Assembly: GCF_900107755.1 (NCBI RefSeq)
Contig: NZ_FNQR01000001.1
Span: 62,001-126,000, forward strand
Reading direction: 5' to 3'
DNA length: 64,000 nt
From: Thalassobacillus cyri
GTDB lineage: Bacteria; Bacillota; Bacilli; Bacillales; Halobacillaceae
Part shown: positions 8,096-17,561 of the stretch, one piece after another
Layout of the letters: each line of letters begins with the position of its first letter
How positions within the stretch are numbered: the first letter of the stretch is position 1
Made by a program: the position numbers and the translations under genes
The notes under the pieces: generated by a model
What the model was told of the DNA's origin: nothing
Databases searched by the model: none
Seen by the model: only the letters and a program-made list of their open reading frames with translations

Positions 8096-8725
8096 ATGGA
8101 TTGGGAAGTATTTTTGGCACCCTACACCCAAGTGGTGGATGAATTGAAAGTGAAACTGAAAGGGATGCGTGCCCAGTTTGAATATGAACTGGAGCATTCA
8201 CCAATCGAGTTTGTCACCGGTCGTGTCAAACCCAGAACAAGCATTATTGAAAAGATGAAGCGGCGTGGTATCACACCGGCCGATGTTGAAAAGGAACTCC
8301 AGGATATCGCAGGGGTGCGTGTCGTCTGCCAATTCGTCGATGATATTTATGTTATTGCCAATATGCTTCACAACCGCCACGATTTCGAAATCATTGAAGA
8401 AAAAGATTATGTTTCTGATAAGAAGGATAGCGGCTACCGCTCTTATCATATTATTATCAGCTATCCTGTAGAAACGATTCATGGCAAGAAAAAAGTACTC
8501 GCAGAAATTCAGATTCGTACACTCGCGATGAACTTTTGGGCGACCAACGAGCATTCGTTGAATTATAAATATTCCGGCCAGATTCCGGGGGAAGTCAAGG
8601 CACGCTTAAAGCGAGCCGCCGAGGCTGCCTTCCGATTGGATGAGGAAATGTCCAAAATCAAAAATGAAATCCAGGACGCGAAGAAAGCGTTTAACCGAAA
8701 AGAACAAGGGAATCAACCAGAATAG
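8096..8725 (+). CDS. relQ: Small alarmone synthetase RelQ/SasB (YjbM)
   Basis: Makes (p)ppGpp from ATP and GDP/GTP without a hydrolase domain. Family motifs are clear: SPIEFVTGRVKP, QDIAGVRVVCQFVDDIY, the catalytic DSGYRSYH, and EIQIRTLAMNFWA followed by EHSLNYKYSG. 209 residues from ATG 8096, close to the 211 of B. subtilis YjbM. The in-frame ATG at 8072 lies before the Shine-Dalgarno-like GGGAAGG. First gene of a three-gene unit with nadK and the pseudouridine synthase. Confidence 0.94.
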   Translation: MDWEVFLAPYTQVVDELKVKLKGMRAQFEYELEHSPIEFVTGRVKPRTSIIEKMKRRGITPADVEKELQDIAGVRVVCQFVDDIYVIANMLHNRHDFEIIEEKDYVSDKKDSGYRSYHIIISYPVETIHGKKKVLAEIQIRTLAMNFWATNEHSLNYKYSGQIPGEVKARLKRAAEAAFRLDEEMSKIKNEIQDAKKAFNRKEQGNQPE

Positions 8726-8758
8726 TGATCCGCAGCTGGAAAGGAGCAGGCATAGCGT

Positions 8759-9562
8759 ATGAAATTTTCCGTTTTATCAAGAGGCGACAAAAATTCAAAT
8801 GAAATCCGTTCCAAAATAAAAAATTATTTATCAGAGTTTGATATGGAATATTGTGATGAAGAGCCGGAAATCGTGATATCTGTTGGCGGTGACGGGACGT
8901 TTCTGGAAGCTTTTCATAACTACAACCATCGCTTGGACAAGACAGCCTTCATGGGGATACATACTGGACATCTGGGGTTCTATGCCGACTGGACACCCGA
9001 TGAAGTGGAAAAGTTGATCATCGATGTTGCGCGCACTCCTTTCCAGGTGGTCGAATATCCATTGCTCGAACTGATTATCCGTTTGAAAAACGGAGGAGAA
9101 GAAGGGCAATATTTAGCACTCAATGAATGTACCATCAAGACCTCAGAAGGCTCGGTGGTGCTCGATGTCGATATCAAAGGGGAGCATTTCGAAACGTTCC
9201 GCGGTGACGGGTTATGTATTTCGACCCCATCAGGAAGTACCGCCTATAACAAAGCGCTTGGCGGGGCCATTATCCACCCATCACTCGAATCAATCCAGAT
9301 TGCGGAAATGGCTTCGATCAACAATCGCGTCTTTCGTACCATCGGTTCCCCGTTGATTTTGCCAAGCCACCATACGTGCCTGCTGAAGCCGACTTCAGAT
9401 AAGAGCTTCTTGATCACGGTCGATCACTATACCCATACGTATAAAGAAGTAAAATCAATTCAGTGCCGAGTGGCAAGAGAAAAAGTCCGGTTTGCCAGAT
9501 TCCGGCCGTTCCCATTTTGGAAACGAGTCAGAGATTCATTTGTTGCGGACGATAAAGAATGA
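8759..9562 (+). CDS. nadK: NAD kinase
   Basis: Phosphorylates NAD to NADP with ATP. The GGDGT nucleotide-binding motif is at residues 43-47, with the catalytic-site NE motif (about residue 122) and the [18 protein letters not shown] stretch conserved in the family. 267 residues, as in the short B. subtilis paralogue (PpnKA). AAAGGAG precedes the ATG. The stop overlaps the next start as ATGA. Confidence 0.95.
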   Translation: MKFSVLSRGDKNSNEIRSKIKNYLSEFDMEYCDEEPEIVISVGGDGTFLEAFHNYNHRLDKTAFMGIHTGHLGFYADWTPDEVEKLIIDVARTPFQVVEYPLLELIIRLKNGGEEGQYLALNECTIKTSEGSVVLDVDIKGEHFETFRGDGLCISTPSGSTAYNKALGGAIIHPSLESIQIAEMASINNRVFRTIGSPLILPSHHTCLLKPTSDKSFLITVDHYTHTYKEVKSIQCRVAREKVRFARFRPFPFWKRVRDSFVADDKE

Positions 9563-10446
9563 AGCAGTGGAGCTGGACGTGGAAAATAGCAAAGCAGCAG
9601 GAGGGGATGCTCGTACGGGAATATTTGATTTCTGTGCGGGCATTTTCTCGTCAATTACTGAAACAGATAAAGCACGCACAAGGGCTAAAAGTTAATGGTG
9701 CAGCTGTTACAGTACGGAAAAAGCTTGAGGCGGGAGACGAACTGGAAGTGACTCTTCCAGCTGCGGAACCAGCGGAGCGGCTGGAAGCGGTCGAGATGGA
9801 ATTGGCTGTAGTTTATGAGGATGAGGATGTCCTGGTTGTCGATAAACCAGGAGGGCTTGCAGTCATGCCTTCTATGAACCATGACGTCACGCTCGCGAAT
9901 GGTATCATGGCTTATTACCAGCATAACGGAATTCCGAGTACGATCCATGTAGTCACGCGGCTCGATAGGGATACGTCGGGGCTTGTGCTGATTGCCAAGC
10001 ATGCCTACAGCCACTCCCTGCTTGCCGCTTCTCCTAGTGGTCCACTAGAAAAAACTTATCTGGCTCTGGTGGAAGGACACCTGGATCAGTCGAAGGGCAC
10101 CATCGAAGCTCCAATCGGAAGGAAAGATGGCTCTATCATTGAACGACAGGTACGTGAAGACGGCCAGCCTGCCACCACCCAATATCAGGTTCTGGAATTT
10201 TTAAATAAGCATTCGCTGGTAGAAGTTGAACTGGTTACAGGAAGGACCCACCAGATCCGTGTCCATATGAGCTGCCTTGGACATCCCCTTGCCGGCGATG
10301 ATCTTTATGGAGGATCCCTATACCTCATGAAAAGGCAAGCCCTGCATTGCCACAGGCTTGCCTTTGTGCATCCATTGACCGGGGAAGTAGTTGTCTGCCA
10401 GAAAGAGCTTCCCATTGATATGGTTTCCGCTATGGACAAAGCTTAA
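9559..10446 (+). CDS. RluD-type RNA pseudouridine synthase (YjbO)
   Basis: 295 residues: N-terminal S4 RNA-binding domain (about 13-70), then the RluA/RluD catalytic domain with the R-L-D motif at 134-136 (Asp136 is the expected catalytic residue) and the H-Q-I-R-V-H motif near the C terminus. Converts uridine to pseudouridine in rRNA or tRNA; the target is not predictable. The 4-base ATGA overlap with nadK indicates coupling. Its stop overlaps the convergent prpE stop. Confidence 0.92.
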   Translation: MKQWSWTWKIAKQQEGMLVREYLISVRAFSRQLLKQIKHAQGLKVNGAAVTVRKKLEAGDELEVTLPAAEPAERLEAVEMELAVVYEDEDVLVVDKPGGLAVMPSMNHDVTLANGIMAYYQHNGIPSTIHVVTRLDRDTSGLVLIAKHAYSHSLLAASPSGPLEKTYLALVEGHLDQSKGTIEAPIGRKDGSIIERQVREDGQPATTQYQVLEFLNKHSLVEVELVTGRTHQIRVHMSCLGHPLAGDDLYGGSLYLMKRQALHCHRLAFVHPLTGEVVVCQKELPIDMVSAMDKA

Positions 10447-11180
10447 TCCAGGCGGAATTTTTCTTCTACGAATGGCTGTTTAGAAGAAACGCTTACAATT
10501 TCCTCTTCGGGCAGCCGGAAAGCAGTCAATTTATTACCGAATACACACCCGGTATCAATGTTCACCGTATTATTAACGAACCGCGGCTCTCGTACCGGTG
10601 TATGACCATAGACGATCCAGCGGCTTCCTTCGTAGGCCTGCGCCCAATCGCGGCGCACCGGCCTTCCATCTTCATGCTTCTCTCCGGTAATATCTCCATA
10701 AAGCACGAATGTACGAACTTTTTTCCCTTGCTGTCCAATAAAGCTTTCTTTGATGCCGGCATGAGCCACGATAGCATTGGCTTCACGAAGCTCCAAGTAT
10801 AGCGGTGCTTCTTCATATAATTTCATAAAGTGATGGCGTACTTCCTTTTGTTCTTTTGAGGGGAGGGCGCGATATTCTGCGGTCGTCGTCTCGAGCCCAT
10901 GTTTTTCCTGCACCTTGTTTCCCAGAAAAAAGCGGTACAGCTTATTACAATGGTTTCCAGGGACATACCTGCCTTTATTTTTTCCTACTACTATCTTATA
11001 CACGTAACGGATGCAGCCGATCGAATCGGGTCCCCGGTCGGTAATGTCGCCGAGAAAAATAGGTATCCTGCCATCTGGATGGACAGGGACACCGTCCTCC
11101 TCCTCGTAGCCCAGCTTGTGGAATAAAGCTTTCATTTCGTCGAGACAGCCATGTACGTCCCCGATGATATCTACTTTCAT
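10443..11180 (-). CDS. prpE: Bis(5'-nucleosyl)-tetraphosphatase / metallophosphatase PrpE
   Basis: Calcineurin-like metallophosphoesterase of 245 residues with all PPP-family signatures: GDVHGC (7-12), [10 protein letters not shown] and GNHCNK, plus the later metal-binding His in VAHAGI and VYGHTP. B. subtilis PrpE cleaves Ap4A and related dinucleotides. AAGGAGG precedes the ATG. It converges on the rluD-type gene, with the stop codons overlapping and no separate terminator visible. Confidence 0.93.
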   Translation of the reverse strand: MKVDIIGDVHGCLDEMKALFHKLGYEEEDGVPVHPDGRIPIFLGDITDRGPDSIGCIRYVYKIVVGKNKGRYVPGNHCNKLYRFFLGNKVQEKHGLETTTAEYRALPSKEQKEVRHHFMKLYEEAPLYLELREANAIVAHAGIKESFIGQQGKKVRTFVLYGDITGEKHEDGRPVRRDWAQAYEGSRWIVYGHTPVREPRFVNNTVNIDTGCVFGNKLTAFRLPEEEIVSVSSKQPFVEEKFRLD

Positions 11181-11403
11181 AGTAATCCTCCTTCCTTATG
11201 TAAAAGTGCTTCTGTTATTATTCCCAATCCCGGGTGTTTAGAATCGTTTGACGTGAAATTTCAATAAGAACGGCACGATAGGTCACACTAAAAAGTAAGC
11301 CTGGAAAAGTGCCAGTATATGATGGCATCCCTGGTCTTATCGGTTCCATTTTTGCACATTTATTTGATAAACTACTATCATGTATTTCTAAAGAATTATT
11401 TTA

Positions 11404-11432
11404 TTGACAAAGCTTGTTGATGCCATTACGAT
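11404..11432 (+). promoter_or_regulatory. SigA promoter of mgtE
   Basis: -35 TTGACA (11404-11409), 17-base spacer, -10 TACGAT (11427-11432). The transcript leader would be only about 40 nt, leaving no room for a magnesium riboswitch. The remaining 190 bases back to prpE show nothing else I can identify. Confidence 0.7.
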
Positions 11433-11479
11433 ATAACGGTCAAAATGAATCTGGCTTGAACATGGGGGAGGGATTTCTG

Positions 11480-12844
11480 ATGGAACATTTGGAAACAGAT
11501 GAACGGGAAAGAATGTGGGAAAAAGTGCAAGAGGCTTTGCTGAACGACCAGATAGATCAGTTCCGTGCCGAATTCCTAGAAATGCATCCATACGATCAAG
11601 CTAGTATTTTCACTGATATGGACGCTGATGTCCGTAGGAAAGTTTATATGTACTTATCTCCGGAAGAGATTTCGGAAGTGATGGAGCATATCGACTATGA
11701 AGATGTCGAGCCGTTTTTCTCCGAAATGGATCCGCGCCTAGCATCGCAGGTGCTCGCGGATATGTCGACGGATGATGCGGTCGACATCCTCAATTCTTTA
11801 GATAAAAACAAAGTAGCAAGCTTTTTGACGATTATGGATGATAACGATTCTGATGAAATCAAAGACTTGCTGCATTATGAGGAGAAGACTGCAGGTAGTA
11901 TCATGACGACCGAGTTCGTGGTCGTGAAAGCCAACCAGACCGTTAGAGAAGCGATGCTGCATCTCCGCCGGGAAGCACCAGATGCCGAAACAATCTATTA
12001 TACGTATGTGATAGATGAAGATAAGCACTTAGTCGGTGTTATATCATTAAGAGACCTAATTATCGCGGAAGATGAATGGTTGATATCAGAAGTGATGAAT
12101 GAGCGGCTTGTTTCTGTAGCTGTAGGAGAAGACCAGGAAGAAATCGCGCGCATGTTCCGTGACTATGATTTCCTTGCGCTTCCCGTAGTTGATTTTCAAA
12201 ACCATCTCCTTGGGATTATCACTGTCGATGACGTCCTGGATGTCATGGAAGAGGAAGCGAATGAGGACTATTCCAAACTTGCCGGTATCAGTGATATCGA
12301 CAGCCCTGATGATCATGCTTTCGCCTCAGCGAAAAAACGGCTTCCATGGCTGATCATCCTCTTGTTTTTAGGGAGTTTGACGGCCAGCTTGATCGGCAGG
12401 TTCGAGGATACGCTTGATGTGGTGCCGATTCTGGCGATATTCATTCCACTAATCGCCGGGATGGCAGGTAATACCGGAACACAGGCACTCGCTGTTGCTG
12501 TCCGCGGAATGGCGACAGGAGAGGTCGACAAACAAGGAAAAAGAAAGATAATCATGAGGGAAGCGGCAACTGGATTGATTACCGGAGCTTCCTGCGGTGT
12601 TTTAGCTACGGTCATCATCTTTTTTTGGCAGCAAGACATATATCTCGGCTTGTTGGTTGGTCTGTCAATTTTCGCAACCCTCGTCGTGGCTACGTTAGCA
12701 GGCTCGCTTGTTCCTTTAGTAATGGATCGTCTCAATATCGATCCAGCTGTTGCATCTGGCCCTTTTATTACTACGATTAATGATATCATCTCGGTTCTTA
12801 TTTATTTCGGGATGGCGACAGCATTCATGAACCTATTGACATAA
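11480..12844 (+). CDS. mgtE: Magnesium transporter MgtE
   Basis: 454 residues from ATG 11480, preceded by GGGGGAGGG. Order: acidic N-terminal MgtE_N superhelix (1-130), two CBS domains (about 135-250) that sense cytoplasmic Mg2+, and a five-helix channel domain with the signature NTGTQALAV lining the pore. A Mg2+-selective channel in the membrane. Followed after 20 bases by the antiporter gene and probably co-transcribed with it. Confidence 0.95.
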   Translation: MEHLETDERERMWEKVQEALLNDQIDQFRAEFLEMHPYDQASIFTDMDADVRRKVYMYLSPEEISEVMEHIDYEDVEPFFSEMDPRLASQVLADMSTDDAVDILNSLDKNKVASFLTIMDDNDSDEIKDLLHYEEKTAGSIMTTEFVVVKANQTVREAMLHLRREAPDAETIYYTYVIDEDKHLVGVISLRDLIIAEDEWLISEVMNERLVSVAVGEDQEEIARMFRDYDFLALPVVDFQNHLLGIITVDDVLDVMEEEANEDYSKLAGISDIDSPDDHAFASAKKRLPWLIILLFLGSLTASLIGRFEDTLDVVPILAIFIPLIAGMAGNTGTQALAVAVRGMATGEVDKQGKRKIIMREAATGLITGASCGVLATVIIFFWQQDIYLGLLVGLSIFATLVVATLAGSLVPLVMDRLNIDPAVASGPFITTINDIISVLIYFGMATAFMNLLT

Positions 12845-12864
12845 ATGGAAAGGGGGACGATTGA

Positions 12865-14730
12865 ATGGAGCATGGCGCTTCCGTCACCTCATTAGTAATT
12901 GTAATTTTAGCAGCATTTCTTACCCCGATTCTTATGCATCGATTCAAGTTGAGAGCCATCCCCGTGGTTGTGGCCGAAATTATCGTCGGTCTGATCATCG
13001 GGAAAAGCGGCTTCGATATCGTCAATGAATCAGGAAGCTGGATAGAAATCCTCTCGACGCTCGGGTTCATTTTTCTTATGTTCCTGAGTGGACTGGAAAT
13101 TGATTTTTCGATTTTCGGCAAGAAGAAGAAAGCGAAGAAACCGGAAAATAAAGGCATCGAGCCACCGAACCCGCTTTGGATCTCGTTGATGGTATTTGCG
13201 GCTATCTTCGCCCTTTCCCTTGGATTGTCTTATCTATTCGTTTTAGTCGGGTTTATTGATAACCTGTTCTTGATGACATTAATTATTTCTACCATTTCCC
13301 TTGGGGTAGTCGTGCCAACGTTGAAGGATGCCCAAATGATGAAATCGACGATCGGCCAGACGATTCTGATGATTGCGGTCATTGCCGATTTGGCGACCAT
13401 GATTTTGCTTGCTGTATTCGTTTCTATTTATGGAGAAGGCGAAGGGAACATGTGGCTGCTGCTCGTTCTTTTTGGAGTAGGTGTCCTGCTTTACTTCGTC
13501 GGGAAATATTATCGTCATCAATCCTTCATGGAAACGATGACCAAAGGGACGATCCAAATCGACACCCGGGCGGTTTTTACATTGATTATTCTGCTGGTGG
13601 CTATTTCAGAAACGGTCGGCGCAGAAAACATTCTTGGCGCTTTCCTTGCGGGTACCCTTGTTTCCCTTTTATCTCCTAACCCTGAGCTCGTGAAGCGGAT
13701 GGATAGCTTCGGTTATGGGTTCCTGATCCCGATTTTCTTCGTTATGGTCGGGGTTGAAATCGATATTTGGGAGTTGTTCAGCAATCGGCAAGTGGTTCTG
13801 TTAATCCCGTTATTATTGATCGCCTTGTTCCTATCCAAAATGGTTCCAGCTTTGATTTTGCGTAAATGGTATGACTGGAAAACTGTGGTAGGATCCGGTT
13901 TTTTGCTGACTTCCACCTTATCGCTCGTCATTGCGGCTGCAACCATCGGAGAGCGGGAAGGCATGATCGACAAGCAGATGGAAGGGGCTCTGATTTTGGT
14001 TGCCGTCCTGACTTGTCTGATTACGCCGATCGCGTTTAAGAAAATTTATGGACGTTTTGAGGAAGAAAATCATAGACAAACGGTTTCTTTCATTGGCTCC
14101 AACCGCCAGACATTGCCAGTCGTTCGTGAACTGGATGAAAATTTGTATGAGACTCACCTGTATCACACCAAGGTTGATAAAGTGGATGAAAATATTAGCC
14201 GCTCCTGCTTCGATATCCAGGAGCTTACGGCATACGATCTGGATAGTATGAAAGAATTGGGCGTCTTCGATGTCGACATTCTCGTGGCATCCACCGGCGA
14301 CCAGGTGAAAAACGCTGAAATCGCGAAGTTCGCCAAAAATAACGGCGTGGAACGGGTTATCGCCCGTGCCGAATCTCCAGAGCTCGATCAGGAGCTTAAG
14401 AATATTGGAGTCGAAGTCTTTTCCGTAATGCTTTCCACCAAAGCGCTGCTGAAAGCGATGATCGTAGCTCCAGACGTGGTAGAAATACTGACAGATCAAG
14501 ACAGTGCATTGTTCCAGATTAACATGAACAATCCCATGTATGATCGGATACGACTACGTGAATTTCCATTCACCGGCGATGTCATCATGGTTCGTATTTT
14601 CCGAGGAGAGGATTCGATTGTTCCTCACGGGGATACCGAACTGCGGATGTTCGATCACTTGATCGTGACCGGCTCGCCGGAATACGTAGAAGAACTAAAG
14701 ATGCAGCTTGAATATTGTGAATGGTGTTGA
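12865..14730 (+). CDS. CPA2-family cation/proton antiporter with TrkA domains (YjbQ-like)
   Basis: 621 residues: a Na+/H+-exchanger-type membrane domain (about 1-390, at least eleven hydrophobic helices), then a cytoplasmic TrkA-N nucleotide-binding segment (about 405-520) and TrkA-C (about 535-620), the layout of KefB-like and YjbQ-like K+ or Na+/H+ antiporters. Roles in pH or K+ balance are inferred from family. AAAGGGGGAC precedes the ATG. A strong terminator follows. Confidence 0.92.
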   Translation: MEHGASVTSLVIVILAAFLTPILMHRFKLRAIPVVVAEIIVGLIIGKSGFDIVNESGSWIEILSTLGFIFLMFLSGLEIDFSIFGKKKKAKKPENKGIEPPNPLWISLMVFAAIFALSLGLSYLFVLVGFIDNLFLMTLIISTISLGVVVPTLKDAQMMKSTIGQTILMIAVIADLATMILLAVFVSIYGEGEGNMWLLLVLFGVGVLLYFVGKYYRHQSFMETMTKGTIQIDTRAVFTLIILLVAISETVGAENILGAFLAGTLVSLLSPNPELVKRMDSFGYGFLIPIFFVMVGVEIDIWELFSNRQVVLLIPLLLIALFLSKMVPALILRKWYDWKTVVGSGFLLTSTLSLVIAAATIGEREGMIDKQMEGALILVAVLTCLITPIAFKKIYGRFEEENHRQTVSFIGSNRQTLPVVRELDENLYETHLYHTKVDKVDENISRSCFDIQELTAYDLDSMKELGVFDVDILVASTGDQVKNAEIAKFAKNNGVERVIARAESPELDQELKNIGVEVFSVMLSTKALLKAMIVAPDVVEILTDQDSALFQINMNNPMYDRIRLREFPFTGDVIMVRIFRGEDSIVPHGDTELRMFDHLIVTGSPEYVEELKMQLEYCEWC

Positions 14731-14740
14731 GGATTAATTA

Positions 14741-14773
14741 GCCTTCCTGCTTATAATAGCAGGGAGGCTTTTT
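14741..14773 (+). terminator. Terminator of the mgtE-antiporter unit
   Basis: 11-bp stem (14741-14751 with 14758-14768, one wobble) followed by TTTTT. Confidence 0.9.
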
Positions 14774-14941
14774 CTGTATGGATGTAACTTAATCCCAAAA
14801 GAATAAGAAGTGATGTAAATGAAGAAAATAGACATGTTAGGGAAGCAATAGTTATGATAGCTCGAATAGATCATGTAGCTCACGAGCTGTTAGTAATAAA
14901 ATAAAATCGATAAGCTTCCAGACATAAAGGAGGAAACCTCA

Positions 14942-15226
14942 ATGGAATTAGAAAGAGATGAGCGGATTATCATTCCTGATGAAAAAGGAGAAGAACATTT
15001 ATTTGAAGTATTGTTCTCTTTTGATGTAGACCAAACTGGGAATTCCTATATTTCCGTAGTTCCTGCCGACCAAAAAGAGGGCGAGGAAGCTGAAGTCTTT
15101 ACGTTCCGTTTTGATGAAGAAGAGAGTAATGACGATGATCTTGCTCTATACCATATCGATTCGGATGAAGAATGGGAAATGGTGGATGAAGTGCTTCATA
15201 CATTGACTGGTGAAAATTTAATTTAA
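14942..15226 (+). CDS. DUF1292 protein (YrzB-like)
   Basis: 94 residues, very acidic (more than a third Asp/Glu), with the DUF1292 pattern: I-I-x-D-E-x-G-x-E-x-x-F-E-V-L-F-x-F followed by Y-x-x-V-x-P. Function unknown in all species. AAAGGAGG precedes the ATG. It stands alone here, between the antiporter terminator and repeat copy B; family members elsewhere usually sit with the yrrK-like genes, so this may be an extra paralogue. Confidence 0.8.
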   Translation: MELERDERIIIPDEKGEEHLFEVLFSFDVDQTGNSYISVVPADQKEGEEAEVFTFRFDEEESNDDDLALYHIDSDEEWEMVDEVLHTLTGENLI

Positions 15227-15243
15227 CTATAAGACAACTTAAT

Positions 15244-15578
15244 CGGTTTCGAGACTTATTGTGGCGATTATGGTGGCTGGGAATCTCGAAACTCCTCTTA
15301 ACAATAGCGTGCTTTTGAAATATAAAATACGATTATTTCAGCATTTTAATAGGGTTCTCCTCGCAAATTTATGGAAGTGAATTTAAAGGCGATTTCGAAG
15401 ACTTTTGCGGTAAAGGGAGAGGGGGGAAGGGTGAGATTCCTCCGGGAGAAGAAGTGAGGCGAGATCCTGCAAGGCTTTCCTGAGGAGGCTTGCCAGTTCC
15501 TCCGCAGGAAAGCGAATCCTTCCCCAACAACCCTAACTCCCAAAATATCTCGAAATTAAGTCTTCGACACGGCTCTTT
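15244..15578. repeat. Dispersed non-coding repeat, copy B
   Basis: Homologous to 4101-4557 but without the nested palindromic insert: GGTGGCTGGGA runs directly into ATCTCGAAACTC. Ends again carry TTTCGAGACTT and TCTCGAAAT...AAGTCTTCGAC. It fills most of the gap between the DUF1292 gene and fabI. Confidence 0.8.
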
Positions 15579-15669
15579 TATTGAATAAGGCTTTTATGAG
15601 TAATAAACTCATTTCTTAATGGAGCCAAATAAATAATAAAGAAGCATACTAAATATAAAATGCGGAGTT

Positions 15670-15705
15670 ATCCACCTGAGTCATAAATTCACTGGTGGAT
15701 TTTTT
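15670..15705 (+). terminator. Orphan terminator-like hairpin upstream of fabI
   Basis: 7-bp stem ATCCACC (15670-15676) with GGTGGAT (15694-15700), then TTTTT. No gene precedes it on this strand within 400 bases except across the repeat, so it may end DUF1292 read-through or a short unannotated transcript. Confidence 0.5.
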
Positions 15706-15772
15706 GGTTACCGCCGAATGCCAAATGAAAAAGCGAGTCAACAGGTTTCTACTGTAAAACTTACATCATCAT

Positions 15773-15801
15773 TTGTATTTATGGATGGTTTCCGCTAAAA
15801 T
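15773..15801 (+). promoter_or_regulatory. SigA promoter of fabI
   Basis: -35 TTGTAT (15773-15778), 17-base spacer, -10 TAAAAT (15796-15801). Overlaps the FapR site. Confidence 0.8.
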
Positions 15802-15817
15802 AGTAGCAGGTACTAAT
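15799..15817. promoter_or_regulatory. FapR operator of fabI
   Basis: AATAGTAGCAGGTACTAAT is a near-palindrome of the FapR half site ATTAGTACC (right half exact, left half 7 of 9). It covers the end of the -10 and the expected start of transcription, so binding would block initiation. FapR senses malonyl-CoA, and fabI is a known FapR target in B. subtilis. Confidence 0.8.
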
Positions 15818-15864
15818 AACAAATCATAATACTTATAAAAAATCACCTCAAGGAGGTTAATGGT

Positions 15865-16641
15865 ATGAATTTTTCTTTAGAAGGCCGTACATACGTCGTC
15901 ATGGGCGTAGCGAACAAACGAAGCATTGCGTGGGGAATTGCACGTTCCCTTCATGAAGCAGGAGCACGTCTGATTTTCACCTATGCGAATGAACGTTTTG
16001 AAAAGCCGGTCAGAGATCTTGGTGAATCATTGGAAGGGCAGGATGCTTTATTCTATGAATGTGACGTAACCGATGATGAAGCGATCAAAAAGACGTTCGC
16101 GGACATCAAAAATGATGTTGGTACGATTCATGGTCTGGCGCACTGCATCGCGTTTGCCAACCGGGACGAGCTGAACGGTGAGTATATGAATGTTACACGT
16201 GACGGCTTCAAACTGGCGCACGATATCAGCGCGTATTCGTTAACTGCCGTAGCAAAAGAAGCTTATCCGCTTATGACCGAAGGTGGCGGCATCGTTACCA
16301 TGACGTATCTGGGCGGCGAAAAAGTCGTCAATAATTACAATGTCATGGGTGTTGCAAAGGCTAGCCTGGATGCTAGTATGCGCTACCTTGCTAATGACCT
16401 TGGGAAGCACGGCATCCGTGTTAATGCAATTTCCGCTGGTCCGATCCGAACGGTATCAGCAAAAGGTGTCGGCAGCTTCAACACGATCCTGAAAGAAATC
16501 GAAGAGCGCGCGCCGCTTCGCCGTCCGGTTTCCCAGGAAGAAGTCGGCGATACAGCGTACTACCTATTGAGTGATCTATCCCGCGGGGTGACCGGGGAAA
16601 TCATCCACGTCGATTCCGGTTTTAACATCATCGGATTCTAA
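15865..16641 (+). CDS. fabI: Enoyl-[acyl-carrier-protein] reductase (NADH) FabI
   Basis: Last reductive step of the type II fatty acid elongation cycle. 258 residues, SDR fold. The cofactor segment is GVANKRSIAWGIA (14-26) and the FabI active site appears as YNVMGVAK (Tyr-x6-Lys). AAGGAGG precedes the ATG. Transcribed alone, under FapR control, with its own terminator. B. subtilis places fabI just before cotO, as here. Confidence 0.97.
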   Translation: MNFSLEGRTYVVMGVANKRSIAWGIARSLHEAGARLIFTYANERFEKPVRDLGESLEGQDALFYECDVTDDEAIKKTFADIKNDVGTIHGLAHCIAFANRDELNGEYMNVTRDGFKLAHDISAYSLTAVAKEAYPLMTEGGGIVTMTYLGGEKVVNNYNVMGVAKASLDASMRYLANDLGKHGIRVNAISAGPIRTVSAKGVGSFNTILKEIEERAPLRRPVSQEEVGDTAYYLLSDLSRGVTGEIIHVDSGFNIIGF

Positions 16642-16656
16642 AAAATAACCAATCAG

Positions 16657-16690
16657 AAGGCTTGAGGTAAACGTGCCTCAAGCTTTTTTA
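16657..16690 (+). terminator. Terminator of fabI
   Basis: Stem CTTGAGG (16661-16667) with CCTCAAG (16676-16682), extended by one or two pairs, then TTTTTT. Confidence 0.85.
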
Positions 16691-16852
16691 TAGTTTAAGA
16701 AAAAGATAATTCTCTCGTTTTTACATAAACAAGTGATCCTTTACCCTTTAAGATCCGATTACTTAGGATAACAACTAGTTAAAGGGCTGCAACCCGAATT
16801 ATCATACCGATTATACTATGATGGCAATATCCACCACTTAAAGGAGCATGCG

Positions 16853-16897
16853 ATGAGTACTAAAGATACGCAACTCTATCATCAAGTATCCCAATAA
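16853..16897 (+). CDS. Possible 14-residue peptide upstream of cotO
   Basis: ATG 16853 follows AAAGGAG at 7-base spacing and opens a 14-codon frame (MSTKDTQLYHQVSQ, then TAA). It lies in the 365-base gap between fabI and cotO. The Shine-Dalgarno is good but the frame is so short that chance is likely; it could be the start of a decayed gene. The rest of the gap shows only AT-rich sequence, with a possible late-sporulation -10 (CATATATAT near 16961) ahead of cotO. Confidence 0.25.
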   Translation: MSTKDTQLYHQVSQ

Positions 16898-17005
16898 TTG
16901 GATGATTGTATGTTGAAAAACTGAAATTCAGATAGCATGCACATTTCCTTAAATCTGGGCATATATATGAAAAGACGGAGAACAGGCTAAGGAGGGAGCA
17001 CATCT

Positions 17006-17506
17006 ATGGGCAAGCAAAGTAAGCTTGAACAACGCCCGATGCTTTATATTGCACAGCCGGATTTCGCCCCCAGCAAGGCTTCAATGCAGACGACTTACCA
17101 TGGTAAAAAAACAGCCAAGGAACAAGAGAAAGGAAAATCCGCACCAGAACCTGAGGGAAAGCAGTCCCGCGAACTAGAAGATAACCCTGCCCGTAAGAAG
17201 CAGAGGGTTGAACATCATCAGCCGGAGGCCGAACAGGAAACCAAAAGTCAGTCGCGGGCAGGATCTGCCAGAGATCGGAGACAGCGGTTCCGGGATATGA
17301 CTTTAGAAGAAAAGGTGACGTATTTTGTAAATCTGCCGTCCCAGATTCCAAAAATGAAGTGTGAAGTGGAAACAGAAGAGGGGAAACTGCGCGGATATAT
17401 CAACGATTATCAGGGTGGTATCGTCCATATGAAAACATTCCAGCGTCCGTTCCAGAAAGAAATCAAGTTTGCAGAGATTATTGATATTAACTTGATCGGT
17501 TTTTAA
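17006..17506 (+). CDS. cotO: Spore coat protein CotO
   Basis: 166 residues. A variable, strongly charged middle (about 30-95: many Lys, Glu, Gln, Arg) precedes the conserved CotO C-terminal domain, recognisable by MTLEEKVTYFVNLP and the final INLIGF. CotO is a morphogenetic protein of the outer coat that acts with CotH and CotE. AAGGAGG precedes the ATG. Its neighbours fabI and cotZ match the B. subtilis order. Confidence 0.9.
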   Translation: MGKQSKLEQRPMLYIAQPDFAPSKASMQTTYHGKKTAKEQEKGKSAPEPEGKQSRELEDNPARKKQRVEHHQPEAEQETKSQSRAGSARDRRQRFRDMTLEEKVTYFVNLPSQIPKMKCEVETEEGKLRGYINDYQGGIVHMKTFQRPFQKEIKFAEIIDINLIGF

Positions 17507-17518
17507 ACCGTACCAACA

Positions 17519-17556
17519 GAAAAAAGTCGCGCCCATGTTGGACGCGACTTTTTTTT
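17519..17556. terminator. Bidirectional terminator between cotO and cotZ
   Basis: Stem AAGTCGCG(C)CC with GG(A)CGCGACTT, one mismatch, flanked by an A-run on the left and a T-run on the right, so it can stop both convergent genes. Confidence 0.88.
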
Positions 17557-17561
17557 AGGTG

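Noticed and set aside
11186-11479. Magnesium (M-box/ykoK) riboswitch upstream of mgtE
   Set aside because: A good promoter lies only 75 bases before the gene, and the conserved M-box core was not found.
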